DNA of 50,412 nt from Candidatus Desulfosporosinus nitrosoreducens (GCF_030954495.1 NZ_JAVHUW010000075.1:1-50412); one strand, 5' to 3'; counted from the first letter of the stretch, positions 22,649 to 31,467 are shown. Translations and numbers: made by a program. The notes: generated by a model not told the origin, from the letters alone.

Positions 22649-24285
22649 GCACGAGCAAGATGGTTACCTCTCAACAAGAGTCTAAGGTTCTCTTGCTGAC
22701 AGGACAGGATTTGACCCTGGATATGATCGTCCGGGTGGCGAGAGCCGGCCGGCGGGAGGCCGGGCTTCCCCAAGTCGGTCTTGATCCTCTGGTCCGCGAA
22801 AATTTAGTCCATGTCAGGAACTATATTGAAAAAAACTGGCTCCGGGAGGATGCGCCGATTATTTATGGCTTTAACTCCGGAGTCGGCAAATTAAAGGATA
22901 CCCGGATTGCCCCTGAAGAAAATGACCTCTTTCAGCGCCTGATGATTGAATCCCACTGTTCGGGAATTGGAGACGCGGCGGGGGAAGACGTGGTTCGGGC
23001 GACCATGCTTATGCGCGCCAATTCTCTGGCTAAAGGGGTCTCAGGCGTGCGTATTCAAGTGGTGGACCGTTTGCTGGAAATGCTCAATCGCGGGGTGCAT
23101 CCGGTGATTCCTCTCCTGGGATCTGTGGGTGCCAGCGGAGATCTGGCTCCTATGGCTCACTTAGTGTCCGCTTTAGTGGGTCACCCCGAGGCTGAGGTTT
23201 TTTATCAAGGCCAGCGCTTACCCGCCCAGGAAGGGCTGACACGGGCCGGAATGGAAGCGAGCTTTCAGATGAAGGCCAAAGATGTCCTGGCGATGATCAA
23301 CGGCTGTACGTTTACCTTGGGCATAGCCGTTCTGGCAGCCTATGATGCCCGCAGAGCCGCAAAGTTGGCGGATGTGGCCTGTGCCTTGAGCATGGAGGCC
23401 ATGCGCGGGGAAATGGGAGCCTTTGAACCGAGAATTCAAGAGGTTCGCAATCATCCGGGCCAGATCCGGTCAGCGGAGAATATCCGCCGGCTCCTGGCGG
23501 GAAGCCAGTGGACGACGGACGAAGCACGCAAAATTAAATTGAAGGACGAAGTGCGCGCCGGGGAATGGCAGCCCAGGGTTCAGGATGCCTACGCTTTGCG
23601 TTGTGTACCGCAAGTTCACGGGGCTGTGTGGGATGTGTTGGATTTTGTGGATCAGATTTTAGTCAGGGAAGCCAATGCGGCCACGGACAATCCGCTGGTG
23701 TTTCGGGAAGAGAATGGGGAGTATGTGGGCTTCAGCGGCGGAAATTTTCACGGTGAGTATTTGGCTTTCGCCTTGGATTTCTTAACTGTGGCAGTTCATG
23801 AGCTGGGGAATATTTCCGAACGGCGAAGTGCCCGTTTGCTCGACCCGACTATGAGTTATGGACTGCCGCGCAATTTAGTGGGCACCTCGGTGGGGCTCAA
23901 TACGGGCTTTACCCTGGCACAGTGTTCGGCGGCAGCCTTAGTCAGCGAGAACAAGACCCTTTGTTACCCGGCCAGTGCCGATTCTATTCCGACGAAGAGC
24001 AATCAGGAGGACCATGTGAGTATGGCGACCTGGGCTGCCCGCAAAGCCGGAATGGTGATTGTCAATCTTTTCAAGATTCTGGGGATTGAGATTCTCTGCG
24101 CGGCTCAGGGAATTTCCTGTGCCGAGCCCCAGCTCCCGGGGTTGAAGCTGGCGCCGGGAACCCGGCAGGTTTATGATCGCCTGCGTCAGGATGTACCCGC
24201 TACGGAAAATGACCGCTATATGAACAAACAAATGCGTTTGGCGATTGCTCTCGCAGAAAGCGATGCTTTCCTTATAGAGGAGTGA
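22645..24285 (+). CDS. hutH: Histidine ammonia-lyase family enzyme (MIO type)
   Basis: 546 residues. HutH deaminates histidine to urocanate using an MIO cofactor formed from Ala-Ser-Gly. Here the triad is A163-S164-G165 in GSVGASGDLAPMAH. Other active-site residues match HutH: Tyr74 (IIYGFNSGVG), His104 (IESHCSGIG), Asn219 (AMINGC), the YALRCVPQ Tyr/Arg pair and Glu455 in NQEDHVSM. Two points differ from textbook HutH: Asn219 is followed by GCTFTLG rather than GTQ, and Lys451 precedes the NQEDHV motif where Ser is usual. It starts within the stop of mttB1 and is followed by mttB2 after 4 bases. The intact MIO means a primary amine is its likely substrate, so demethylation would come first. 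Confidence 0.9.
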   Translation: MSTSKMVTSQQESKVLLLTGQDLTLDMIVRVARAGRREAGLPQVGLDPLVRENLVHVRNYIEKNWLREDAPIIYGFNSGVGKLKDTRIAPEENDLFQRLMIESHCSGIGDAAGEDVVRATMLMRANSLAKGVSGVRIQVVDRLLEMLNRGVHPVIPLLGSVGASGDLAPMAHLVSALVGHPEAEVFYQGQRLPAQEGLTRAGMEASFQMKAKDVLAMINGCTFTLGIAVLAAYDARRAAKLADVACALSMEAMRGEMGAFEPRIQEVRNHPGQIRSAENIRRLLAGSQWTTDEARKIKLKDEVRAGEWQPRVQDAYALRCVPQVHGAVWDVLDFVDQILVREANAATDNPLVFREENGEYVGFSGGNFHGEYLAFALDFLTVAVHELGNISERRSARLLDPTMSYGLPRNLVGTSVGLNTGFTLAQCSAAALVSENKTLCYPASADSIPTKSNQEDHVSMATWAARKAGMVIVNLFKILGIEILCAAQGISCAEPQLPGLKLAPGTRQVYDRLRQDVPATENDRYMNKQMRLAIALAESDAFLIEE

Positions 24286-24289
24286 GAAA

Positions 24290-25717
24290 ATGAATCCTTT
24301 GCTGGAAGTGCTTTCCCGCCAAGAAATCGAAGCAATTCATAGGGCTACCCTGGAGGTCTTAGAGAGCGCGGGGATGGAGTTTCGCCACCCTGAAGCCCTG
24401 GCCCTTCTGCGCGGAGGGGGAGCGAGGGTCGAAGGCAGCCGGGTGTATTTTAACCGGGCTCAGCTTACTCAAGCCTTAGAAACGGCTCCCGAGAGGTTTC
24501 TGCTGGAAGCGAGAAATCCCGGACGCTCGGTCTGGATCGGGGGGGCGACAACGGTATTTGCCCCTCCCGCAGGCTGTGTTTATGTTCAGGACCTGGGCGC
24601 TGTCAGGCGTCAGGCTGTGTTAAAGGATTACCTCAATCTTGTGCGTCTTATCCACCAAAGCCCTCATTTTGACACGAACGGGGGAGGGCTGGTGATACCG
24701 GAGATTCCGGGGTTCTCTGAGCAGGAGACTTTTGCTTTGCTGATTCTGGCCGGACACTGGTATTCGGATAAGCCACAAATGGGTTTGACACTTGAGGGAG
24801 AGATTGTGCGCACTTCCTTGGAAGTCAGCGAAATTATCTTTCAGAGAAGGCCGGGGTGTTACCTGTTGGGAACGGTTAATCCTGATTCCCCTCTGATCTA
24901 CTCGGAGAAGATGCTGGAAAGTCTGCTGCTCTATGCCCGGGCAGGGCAGGGACTGATTCTGGCTCCCTGCAGTATGGCCATGGCAACAAGTCCGACGACC
25001 TTAGCCGGCACTCTTGTGCAAAATAACGCTGAAATTTTGGCGGGAGTCGTTCTGACCCAGCTTGTTAATCCTGGTACTCCTGTGGTTTATGGCAATACTT
25101 CGACGATTTCCGATATGAAAACAATGTCCATCGCTCTGGGGGCGCCGGAACTCTCCCTCCTGGTTGGAGCAGTCAATCAGCTGGCCCGCTATTATAATCT
25201 GCCCTCGCGGACAGGAGGAGCTTTAACAGATGCTAAGAGTCTGGATTTTCAGGCAGGTATGGAGTCCGTGTTGTCTATGGTTTCTACGGTAGCGTCTCAA
25301 ACAAATGTTGTCTTGCATTCGGCCGGGATATTGGATTCTTTCCTGACCATATCGCTGGAAAAGCTGGTTCTGGATGAGGAGATCGGCGGGATGGCCCGGC
25401 GCTTCCGCCAGGGGCTGAACGTCAATGAGGATACCCTGGCGGTCGCCGAGATTTGCTCCCGCGGCCCTGGAGGTCACTTTTTGGATACGAACCACACCTT
25501 GAACCATTTCCGGCAGGAATTTTGGCATCCCAGGCTTTGTGACCGTCAGGCCTATGTTCCGCAGCGGGATTACCGGAGCCTTCTTGGGGAACGGGCGCAT
25601 AAAATCTGGCAGGACAGGATCGCTGCTTACCTTCGTCCGGCATTGCCTGCAGGTGTGGAAGAGGAACTGCTCGATTACTATCAGCGCAAGTTTCATCGTC
25701 AACCTGAGTTTGTTTAA
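24290..25717 (+). CDS. MttB-family corrinoid methyltransferase 2 (non-pyrrolysine, divergent)
   Basis: 475 residues with the family N-terminus (LSRQEIEAIHRATLEVLESAGMEF) and C-terminal signature (CSRGPGGHFLDTNHTLNHFRQEF). Compared with the other three copies it lacks the GSGSD-DLETGKRR type motif, having FAPPAGCVYVQDLGAVRRQ instead, so its substrate pocket is probably different. It sits 4 bases after hutH and about 120 bases before the corrinoid protein. No internal TAG. The methyl donor is unproven. Confidence 0.9.
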   Translation: MNPLLEVLSRQEIEAIHRATLEVLESAGMEFRHPEALALLRGGGARVEGSRVYFNRAQLTQALETAPERFLLEARNPGRSVWIGGATTVFAPPAGCVYVQDLGAVRRQAVLKDYLNLVRLIHQSPHFDTNGGGLVIPEIPGFSEQETFALLILAGHWYSDKPQMGLTLEGEIVRTSLEVSEIIFQRRPGCYLLGTVNPDSPLIYSEKMLESLLLYARAGQGLILAPCSMAMATSPTTLAGTLVQNNAEILAGVVLTQLVNPGTPVVYGNTSTISDMKTMSIALGAPELSLLVGAVNQLARYYNLPSRTGGALTDAKSLDFQAGMESVLSMVSTVASQTNVVLHSAGILDSFLTISLEKLVLDEEIGGMARRFRQGLNVNEDTLAVAEICSRGPGGHFLDTNHTLNHFRQEFWHPRLCDRQAYVPQRDYRSLLGERAHKIWQDRIAAYLRPALPAGVEEELLDYYQRKFHRQPEFV

Positions 25718-25838
25718 TTTCTTTTGTTTAAGAGATGTCGGACCTTGCCGGCTAAGGATAACGGGAAAGGGCCTGCAGAACGTATCAGGGAGGTTATACT
25801 TTCCCACAGTATAAATAGAATTGAAAGGGGAGTTAGAA

Positions 25839-26468
25839 ATGGAATTTTCAGAGTTGAGTGATTACGTCCTTAAAGGAAATGTGGAAAAGACTGCCGAAGG
25901 TACCAAATGGATGCTGGAACATGGAGTGGACCCTTTGCGGATTATCAATGAGGGTTTGATTGCGGGGATGAATACGGTGGGAGTACTTTTCAAAAAAGGG
26001 GATATGTTTGTTCCTGAAGTAATGCGCTGTGCTAAGGCGATGAGCGGAGCCGTGGCTCTCGTCAAGCCCCATATCGCCGATGCCGATATCCCTTCGCGCG
26101 GGACCGTGCTTATGGGGACGGTCAGGGGGGATCTTCACGACATTGGCAAAAACCTGGTTGTCATGATGCTGGAAAGTCAAGGTTTTCAGGTCATTGATCT
26201 GGGGGTCAATATTACTCCGGAACAATTCGTAGACGCCGTCGTCAAACATCAGCCTAAAGTTATGGGGATGTCGGCCTTGCTGACGACGACGATGCCGGGG
26301 ATGAGTGAAACGATTAAAGCCTTAGAAAAAGCCGGCCTCAGGGATAAGGTAAAGGTCATGATCGGCGGGGCGCCTGTCACCCTGGCCTTTGCCAATCAAA
26401 TCGGGGCGGATGGCTATGCCTCGGATGCCGGCAGCGCTGTGGAATTGTGCGGACGCTTTGTAGCGTAA
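25839..26468 (+). CDS. Methyltransferase corrinoid protein (MttC/MtgC type)
   Basis: 209 residues: an N-terminal four-helix cap (residues 1-85) and a Rossmann B12-binding domain. The lower-ligand motif is RGDLHDIGKN with His100, followed by SALLTTTM and GGAPVT, which cradle the nucleotide tail. It takes methyl groups from MttB-type enzymes as methyl-Co(III) and passes them to a second methyltransferase. It is the only corrinoid protein in the window, so all four MttB homologues may share it. Start ATG 25839 is chosen for AAAGGGGA upstream; the TTG at 25821 has none. Confidence 0.95.
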   Translation: MEFSELSDYVLKGNVEKTAEGTKWMLEHGVDPLRIINEGLIAGMNTVGVLFKKGDMFVPEVMRCAKAMSGAVALVKPHIADADIPSRGTVLMGTVRGDLHDIGKNLVVMMLESQGFQVIDLGVNITPEQFVDAVVKHQPKVMGMSALLTTTMPGMSETIKALEKAGLRDKVKVMIGGAPVTLAFANQIGADGYASDAGSAVELCGRFVA

Positions 26469-26498
26469 GAGGAGGATTGGCTTCATTTTGCCTGGATG

Positions 26499-26594
26499 TG
26501 CAGTAATATTTTGCTGCAAAATTGAGTTTGCACCGGCCTGAAACCCAGGCGTTGAATGGGCTTAGCCAGGATTTGCAGAGCAAAAAACTCTGCA
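26499..26594. promoter_or_regulatory. TGCA-rich palindromes, probable upstream activator site 2
   Basis: ATTTTGC-T-GCAAAAT is a perfect 7+1+7 palindrome, flanked by GTGCA (26499) and TGCAC (26529). A second perfect repeat TGCAGAG (26574) / CTCTGCA (26588) follows. Motifs TGCAGTAA and TTTTGC are shared with the site at 20911-20970. It lies 55-150 bases before sigma-54 promoter 2. Confidence 0.55.
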
Positions 26595-26646
26595 CTTCTG
26601 CTCCATGAGACAGGCAGAGGTGCTGATTTCACAATTATCCGAAAAC

Positions 26647-26662
26647 GGGCATGGTTTTTGCA
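26647..26662 (+). promoter_or_regulatory. Sigma-54 promoter 2 (-24/-12)
   Basis: GGGCATGGTTTTTGCA has GG at 26648-26649 and GC at 26660-26661, with the 12-base spacing and TTGC of the consensus. It should drive the transporter and the genes downstream. Confidence 0.75.
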
Positions 26663-26734
26663 TCAAAAAGATAATTTAACCAAGTATTTGATTTACAGCA
26701 AGAACTGAAAAATATTGGGAGAGGAGTGAGAGAA

Positions 26735-27391
26735 GTGACGTTAGAGGATTTTGTAAACTTTATTACCAAAAATACCGGAACGATCATGGAGTATTCCGGC
26801 AATCACTTTACCCTTGTTCTTACGACGGTGCTGATTTCTTTAGTGATATGGGTTCCTGCCGGCCTCTTGTTAACTAAAAGCGACAAATGGGCGGCTCGGG
26901 TTTTAGTCTTGGCTAACACGATTTTTTGTATTCCCAGTTTATCCATGTTCGCTATTTTAGTTGCTATTCCTTTCTTCGGCTTAGGCCGAAAGTCCGCTCT
27001 GTTTGCTTTAGTTCTTTACGCTATGATGCCTTTGATCCGCAGCGTTTATGACGGGGTAAAAAATGTGGATCGGAATGTGATCGAAGCGGCCAGGGGAATG
27101 GGGATGAGTTCGGGTAGGATCATGCGTGAGATTCTCTTGCCCTTAGGTATTCCCATTATTTTCGCCGGTTTTCGGATTACAGTTGTGATGACAACGGGAA
27201 TCGCGGCTATCGCCACTTACATAGGAGAACGCAATTTAGGCCGGTTTATTTCGGAGGGGCTTGTGCGTTCCAACACTCCCATGATGGTTACCGGGGCTCT
27301 GATTATCTCCATAATAGCCGTTGGTTTGGATACAATTCTGGGGGGAATTGAGAAGTTAATTGTTCCCCGGGGGTTAAGGTTAAATCGTTAA
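26735..27391 (+). CDS. OpuC/ProW-type ABC transporter permease 1
   Basis: 218 residues, five or six hydrophobic segments. The ATPase-contact loop is VIEAARGMGMSSGRIMREILLPLGIPII (EAA motif). The family imports quaternary amines such as glycine betaine, choline, carnitine and, for the EgtUV members, ergothioneine. Start GTG 26735 is chosen for GAGGAG 8 bases upstream. First gene after sigma-54 promoter 2, followed by ATPase, second permease and binding protein. Confidence 0.92.
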   Translation: MTLEDFVNFITKNTGTIMEYSGNHFTLVLTTVLISLVIWVPAGLLLTKSDKWAARVLVLANTIFCIPSLSMFAILVAIPFFGLGRKSALFALVLYAMMPLIRSVYDGVKNVDRNVIEAARGMGMSSGRIMREILLPLGIPIIFAGFRITVVMTTGIAAIATYIGERNLGRFISEGLVRSNTPMMVTGALIISIIAVGLDTILGGIEKLIVPRGLRLNR

Positions 27392-27445
27392 GCTCAGGTT
27401 TCTATTTTGTCTGAGACTAGAGAAGGTTGGCAGAGGGGGATCTTG

Positions 27446-28561
27446 ATGATCGAACTAGAGCAAGTCACAAAGCAGTACCCGGGTCAGGTGATGCCGGCGG
27501 TAGAACGATTGTCCCTTTCCGTGCCTGAGGGAGAGATTTGTGTTTTGGTCGGTCCCTCGGGCTGCGGGAAAAGCACCACGCTGCGGATGATTAACCGTAT
27601 GATTGAACCAACATCCGGAGTCATCAAAATCAAGGGCAACAACGTACTAAGCACAGATCCGGATCAGCTGCGCATGGGTATTGGCTACGTGATTCAGCAG
27701 ATCGGCCTGCTGCCGCACCGGACGATCGCCGAGAATATCTCCATTGTGCCTCGGCTGTATAAATGGCCGAAGGAAAAAATCACCAGGCGGGTGGAAGAAC
27801 TTTTAATGATGATGGGGCTTGATGTGGAGAAAACTTGGGGAAAATATCCGGCTCAGCTGAGCGGGGGGCAGATGCAGAGGGTGGGGGTTGCCCGGGCAAT
27901 GGCCGTAGATCCGCCGATCATGCTGATGGATGAGCCCTTTGGCGCGGTAGACCCGATTGCCCGCAATCATCTTCAGGATGAGTTTCTGCGTTTGCAAAAA
28001 GAGATCAAGAAAACCATTGTCTTTGTGACTCATGATATCAATGAAGCCATTAAAATGGGTGATAAAATTGCTATTTTCAATAGCGGGAGGCTGGTTCAGT
28101 TCGGGACCCCTGAAGAGATTCTGACCCGTCCGGTCAATGACTTTGTGGAAACTTTTATCGGGCATGACCGGGTTGTAAAAAAACTCAATCTTTATCGTGC
28201 GGAAGAGGCCATGAAGCCGGTCAGGTGTGTTGTGAAGGACGATGAGCTGACGCAGGCGGCGCAAAAGATGAAAGATTGCGGCGCGGAGATGGCCTTCTTG
28301 TTGAGTCGGGACGGCAAAGCCTGCGGGCAGATTACGGAAGCCGATCTCAGCGAACTTGGCAGTGACTTTGACAAGCTCAGAGAAAGAGCGGCCCGCAGGG
28401 AGAAGGCCTTCGTTCAGACAACAACAGTGTTGCCGGATGCCCTTTCTCTGTTGCTGGAATATGACACTGACTATCTTGGGATTCTGAGGGGTGAGGAATT
28501 GTGCGGGGTGCTCTCTTTCCAAGACATCCGGCGCCACGTCTACCGAAAAGAGGGTGATTAG
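27446..28561 (+). CDS. OpuCA/ProV-type ABC transporter ATPase with CBS domains
   Basis: 371 residues. Walker A GPSGCGKST (about 36), Q-loop, signature LSGGQMQRVGVARA, Walker B IMLMDEPF and H-loop VFVTHD are all present. The C-terminal third (about 245-371) is a pair of CBS-like repeats (MKPVRCVVKDDELTQAAQKM...), as in OpuCA, which sense ionic strength or nucleotides there. Start ATG 27446 follows GAGGGGGA. The stop codon touches the start of permease 2 (TAGATG). Confidence 0.93.
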   Translation: MIELEQVTKQYPGQVMPAVERLSLSVPEGEICVLVGPSGCGKSTTLRMINRMIEPTSGVIKIKGNNVLSTDPDQLRMGIGYVIQQIGLLPHRTIAENISIVPRLYKWPKEKITRRVEELLMMMGLDVEKTWGKYPAQLSGGQMQRVGVARAMAVDPPIMLMDEPFGAVDPIARNHLQDEFLRLQKEIKKTIVFVTHDINEAIKMGDKIAIFNSGRLVQFGTPEEILTRPVNDFVETFIGHDRVVKKLNLYRAEEAMKPVRCVVKDDELTQAAQKMKDCGAEMAFLLSRDGKACGQITEADLSELGSDFDKLRERAARREKAFVQTTTVLPDALSLLLEYDTDYLGILRGEELCGVLSFQDIRRHVYRKEGD

Positions 28562-29206
28562 ATGAGTTGGGAGAATTTCAGGGTTGCCTTGTTCGAGAAG
28601 GCGCCGGAAGCCCTGCTGGAGCATTCGGAAATTGTTTTGGTGACGGTGTTTATCGCTATCGTGATCTCCGTACCTTTGGGGATTGTTTTAACAAGACCGA
28701 AGTTTAAAAAGTTCGGCTTAGTCATGTTAAACTTACTCAATATTTTGCAGGCGATCCCGGGTTTAGCGATTATTGCTTTGGCCTTGCCGATTTTGGGATT
28801 AGGTATGAAGCCGGCTGTGGTAGCTTTGCTGTTTCAGAGCCTGCTGCCCATTGTGAGAAATACCATCGCAGGGTTGATGGAAGTGAGCTCGGATGTGAAA
28901 GAAGCTGCTTCCGGCATGGGAATGTCTCCAAGGAGAATTCTTTACGAAGTGGAGCTTCCTTTAGCGCTGCCGATCATTCTCAGCGGTATCCGCACGGCCA
29001 CGGTTTATGTTGTGAGTATTGGGACTTTAGCGGCACTGATTGGCGCCGGAGGTCTGGGAAATCTGATTATCGGCGGCTTGGCGTTATTTAGACCGGAATA
29101 CTTGCTGGTTGGGGCTGGGTTAGGGGCGATTATGGCGATCTTTTTGGATCGAGTGCTTAGTCTCCTCGAGTACCGTATCACTCCTCCCGGTATGCGGGTT
29201 GAATAA
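28562..29206 (+). CDS. OpuC/ProW-type ABC transporter permease 2
   Basis: 214 residues with several hydrophobic helices and the EAA loop VKEAASGMGMSPRRILYEVELPLALPIIL. It is similar but not identical to permease 1, so the two likely form a heterodimer as in OpuCB/OpuCD. It starts directly at the ATPase stop. Confidence 0.92.
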   Translation: MSWENFRVALFEKAPEALLEHSEIVLVTVFIAIVISVPLGIVLTRPKFKKFGLVMLNLLNILQAIPGLAIIALALPILGLGMKPAVVALLFQSLLPIVRNTIAGLMEVSSDVKEAASGMGMSPRRILYEVELPLALPIILSGIRTATVYVVSIGTLAALIGAGGLGNLIIGGLALFRPEYLLVGAGLGAIMAIFLDRVLSLLEYRITPPGMRVE

Positions 29207-29315
29207 GTTGACCTGAATTGAGTCGAAAGGAGGGGGATCAACCGGGCAGGGTGCTGAAGGCTTTAATGCTTGAAGATAGATGATCAATACTTATTCTTTA
29301 GGAAGGAGTATGTAC

Positions 29316-30263
29316 ATGAAGAAAAGATTTATCTTTGGCCTTGTTACAGTCTTAGCTCTAGTCTTAGCTTTGGGGGGAGTTGCGGGCTGCGGTTCTCAGT
29401 CCGCTGCTTCCGGAACAGCGGATAATGCCAAAAAAGGCCCGACTATTAAGATTTCGTCTAAGACCTTCACTGAAGCCTCTCTCCTGGGAACGATGACTTA
29501 CCAGTATCTCAAAGGGTTGGGTTATCCCGTGGATAATAAAATGGGTTTAGGGGAACTGGCGGTCATCAGGCCTGCTCTGACCTCCGGACAAATCGACATG
29601 TACTGGGAGTACACCGGTACGGGCGTTATTAATTTGATGAATCATGCACCTGTTTATGATGAGCAGGAAAGCTACAAACTGATTAAGGACTGGGATGATT
29701 CTAAAAATGGCATTGAGTGGCTGGATTATGCTCCCCTTAATGACACCTATGGAATTGTCGTACGCCAAGATGTAGCCGCCAAGTATAATCTGAAAACGAC
29801 CTCCGATTATGTGGCTCTCGTGAAAAAAGGCGAACACCTCAAGTTTGTCAGTTTCCCGGAATGGGACGGCCGGGCGGATGGCTTGCCGTCCTTTGAAAAG
29901 GCTTATGATTTCAAGATGCCTAAAGATGACATCGTCGATGTCGCAATGGGCTTAAACTATGATACCCTTAAAGCCCAAAAAGGGGACTTGGCTTTAGCTT
30001 TCACTACGGAACCGAGAATTGTCACAGATAAGCTGGTGATGCTCGAAGATGATAAAAAGGCGTTTCCTGTGTATAATGCCTGTCCTGTTGTCAGAAAGCA
30101 AATTGTGGAGGCCTATCCGACCTTAACAGCCGACCTCAAAAAGCTGAGCGAAGTGCTCGACACCAAAACCATTACAGAGCTGAACATGCAAGCGGACATA
30201 GAGAAGAAATCCGTTGAAGAAGTTTCTACGACTTTTCTGAAGAGCAAGGGATTACTGAAATAA
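29316..30263 (+). CDS. Quaternary-amine-binding lipoprotein (OpuCC/EgtU-type)
   Basis: 315 residues with a lipobox (GVAGCGSQ, Cys about 24), so it is anchored outside the membrane. The mature part opens with IKISSKTFTEASLLGTM, the family start (compare GSKNFTEQ in OpuCC), and has ALTSGQIDMYWEYTGTG, whose aromatic residues usually cage a trimethylammonium group. The ligand is likely a betaine; its side chain cannot be read from sequence. Start ATG 29316 is used because AAGGAG lies 7 bases upstream. It closes the transporter unit. Confidence 0.92.
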   Translation: MKKRFIFGLVTVLALVLALGGVAGCGSQSAASGTADNAKKGPTIKISSKTFTEASLLGTMTYQYLKGLGYPVDNKMGLGELAVIRPALTSGQIDMYWEYTGTGVINLMNHAPVYDEQESYKLIKDWDDSKNGIEWLDYAPLNDTYGIVVRQDVAAKYNLKTTSDYVALVKKGEHLKFVSFPEWDGRADGLPSFEKAYDFKMPKDDIVDVAMGLNYDTLKAQKGDLALAFTTEPRIVTDKLVMLEDDKKAFPVYNACPVVRKQIVEAYPTLTADLKKLSEVLDTKTITELNMQADIEKKSVEEVSTTFLKSKGLLK

Positions 30264-30309
30264 AGATATATAACGATAAGAATGTTCGTTAGCTCCCCGG
30301 GTAAATGAT

Positions 30310-30386
30310 ACTTCAGATTGGCCACTTTGTGCCCTTGAATGCCTCTAGGCTTGGGGGTATAGGGTGGTCAATTATCGTTCTGAAGT
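30310..30386 (+). promoter_or_regulatory. Structured RNA leader candidate before the ferredoxin gene
   Basis: ACTTCAGA (30310-30317) pairs perfectly with TCTGAAGT (30379-30386). Directly inside, TTGGCCAC (30318) pairs with GTGGTCAA (30364-30371) with one G-U, leaving a one-sided 7-base bulge. A third stem of CCC/GGG and GCC-TCTA-GGC fills the loop. The last strand ends about 5 bases before the AAAGG motif near the start codon, and no T-run follows. I recognise no known riboswitch class. Confidence 0.5.
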
Positions 30387-30403
30387 GAAAGGCAGGATTT
30401 TAG

Positions 30404-31414
30404 ATGCCAGGGATAGCTGAAACGCCGGAAGCCCAGAGGGAATTGACAAGGAAAAAGTTTGCCGGATTGTTCGGCGTGCCGGAGTTCGTTCTTCCTTATC
30501 TTCCATACTTTGTTACAGAGCGGGAAATGGCTCTGGTAATTCGCTTAGACGGCCAACGATGTTCGCTGCCTGAGATAGCTGGGAAATTAGGCTGTCCTGC
30601 GGAAGAAATTGAGGCTTTTTTAGAGGAATGTTATGTGGGAAAGCTCCTCCACCGGGAAGAAGTACAGGGGGAAATGGTCTATTGGGCGGCGGATTTCTAC
30701 GAGCGCTTAGATTATTTGTGCAAATTTAAAGAGGATTATAGGGAGCTGGATCAGGAACTTCTCCAGGCTTTAGATAAGTGGTGCTATGAAACTTATGCCC
30801 GGAAAATGGCACCGTACCTTGAAGCCCTGGGCAAGGGAGAGTTCGTGGAGAGAGCACCGGAAACTTTTGAGCTGATAGAAAATTTGGAGAGATTATTGGC
30901 AGGGGTTCGCGAGATACGCTTGGTCCCCTGCAACTGCCGCCAATTAGCCGGGTGTGGCAGACCAACAGGGACATGTTTCAGTTTTGACGGTTCTATTACG
31001 GATCGGAGCTTAGGACGTGCCCTTACGAAGAAAGAAGCGAAAGAAATCATTTTGTCGGCTCATAAACAAGGGCTGATGCAGCAGGTGAACAGTGACTGGC
31101 GTACTCAAGGAGCGGCCTGGTTATGCAATTGTTGTGCGTGTTGCTGTTATCCTACGCGGTTGGCTCAGGAAAAAGGAACAAAGGGTGTGTTTCCGGTTGT
31201 TCAATACGTGGCCCGGCGTGACCTGAAGCGCTGCGCGCACTGCGGCGCCTGTGCCAGGCGATGTAATTTTGGGGCTTTTTTCCCGGGAGAGGCCGGGATT
31301 ATAGTTGAAGGAAAGGTCCGGAAAAAAGTTGAGTTTGCTCCTGAGAAGTGTTGGGGCTGTGGAAGCTGTGTTGATGTCTGCGCCAAGGAGGCTATCCTTA
31401 TGGTCCCCAGATAA
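30404..31414 (+). CDS. Two-[4Fe-4S] ferredoxin-type protein with extra cysteine clusters
   Basis: 336 residues. The C-terminus has two classic 4Fe-4S motifs (CAHCGACARRC and CWGCGSCVDVC). The middle has further Cys groups (CNCRQLAGCGRPTGTC and CNCCACCC). The N-terminal ~100 residues look like a winged-helix region (GKLGCPAEEIEAFLEEC). This layout occurs in electron-transfer proteins near corrinoid methyltransferases. A likely job is supplying low-potential electrons to re-reduce Co(II) corrinoid or to the molybdenum enzyme downstream. Role by context only. Confidence 0.82.
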   Translation: MPGIAETPEAQRELTRKKFAGLFGVPEFVLPYLPYFVTEREMALVIRLDGQRCSLPEIAGKLGCPAEEIEAFLEECYVGKLLHREEVQGEMVYWAADFYERLDYLCKFKEDYRELDQELLQALDKWCYETYARKMAPYLEALGKGEFVERAPETFELIENLERLLAGVREIRLVPCNCRQLAGCGRPTGTCFSFDGSITDRSLGRALTKKEAKEIILSAHKQGLMQQVNSDWRTQGAAWLCNCCACCCYPTRLAQEKGTKGVFPVVQYVARRDLKRCAHCGACARRCNFGAFFPGEAGIIVEGKVRKKVEFAPEKCWGCGSCVDVCAKEAILMVPR

Positions 31415-31467
31415 AAGGTGTTCCGGAAAAGACTATTGATGTATCAGGTGCAGAGGAGGATATAGTG

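Noticed and set aside
22645..24285. Ergothionase instead of histidine ammonia-lyase
   Set aside because: The Ala-Ser-Gly MIO triad and the HutH catalytic residues are intact, whereas as I recall ergothionase works without MIO. Not fully excluded because of Lys451.
30318..30334. Sigma-54 promoter before the ferredoxin gene (TTGGCCACTTTGTGCC)
   Set aside because: GG and GC are one base too close for -24/-12 spacing, and the bases form part of the leader stem.
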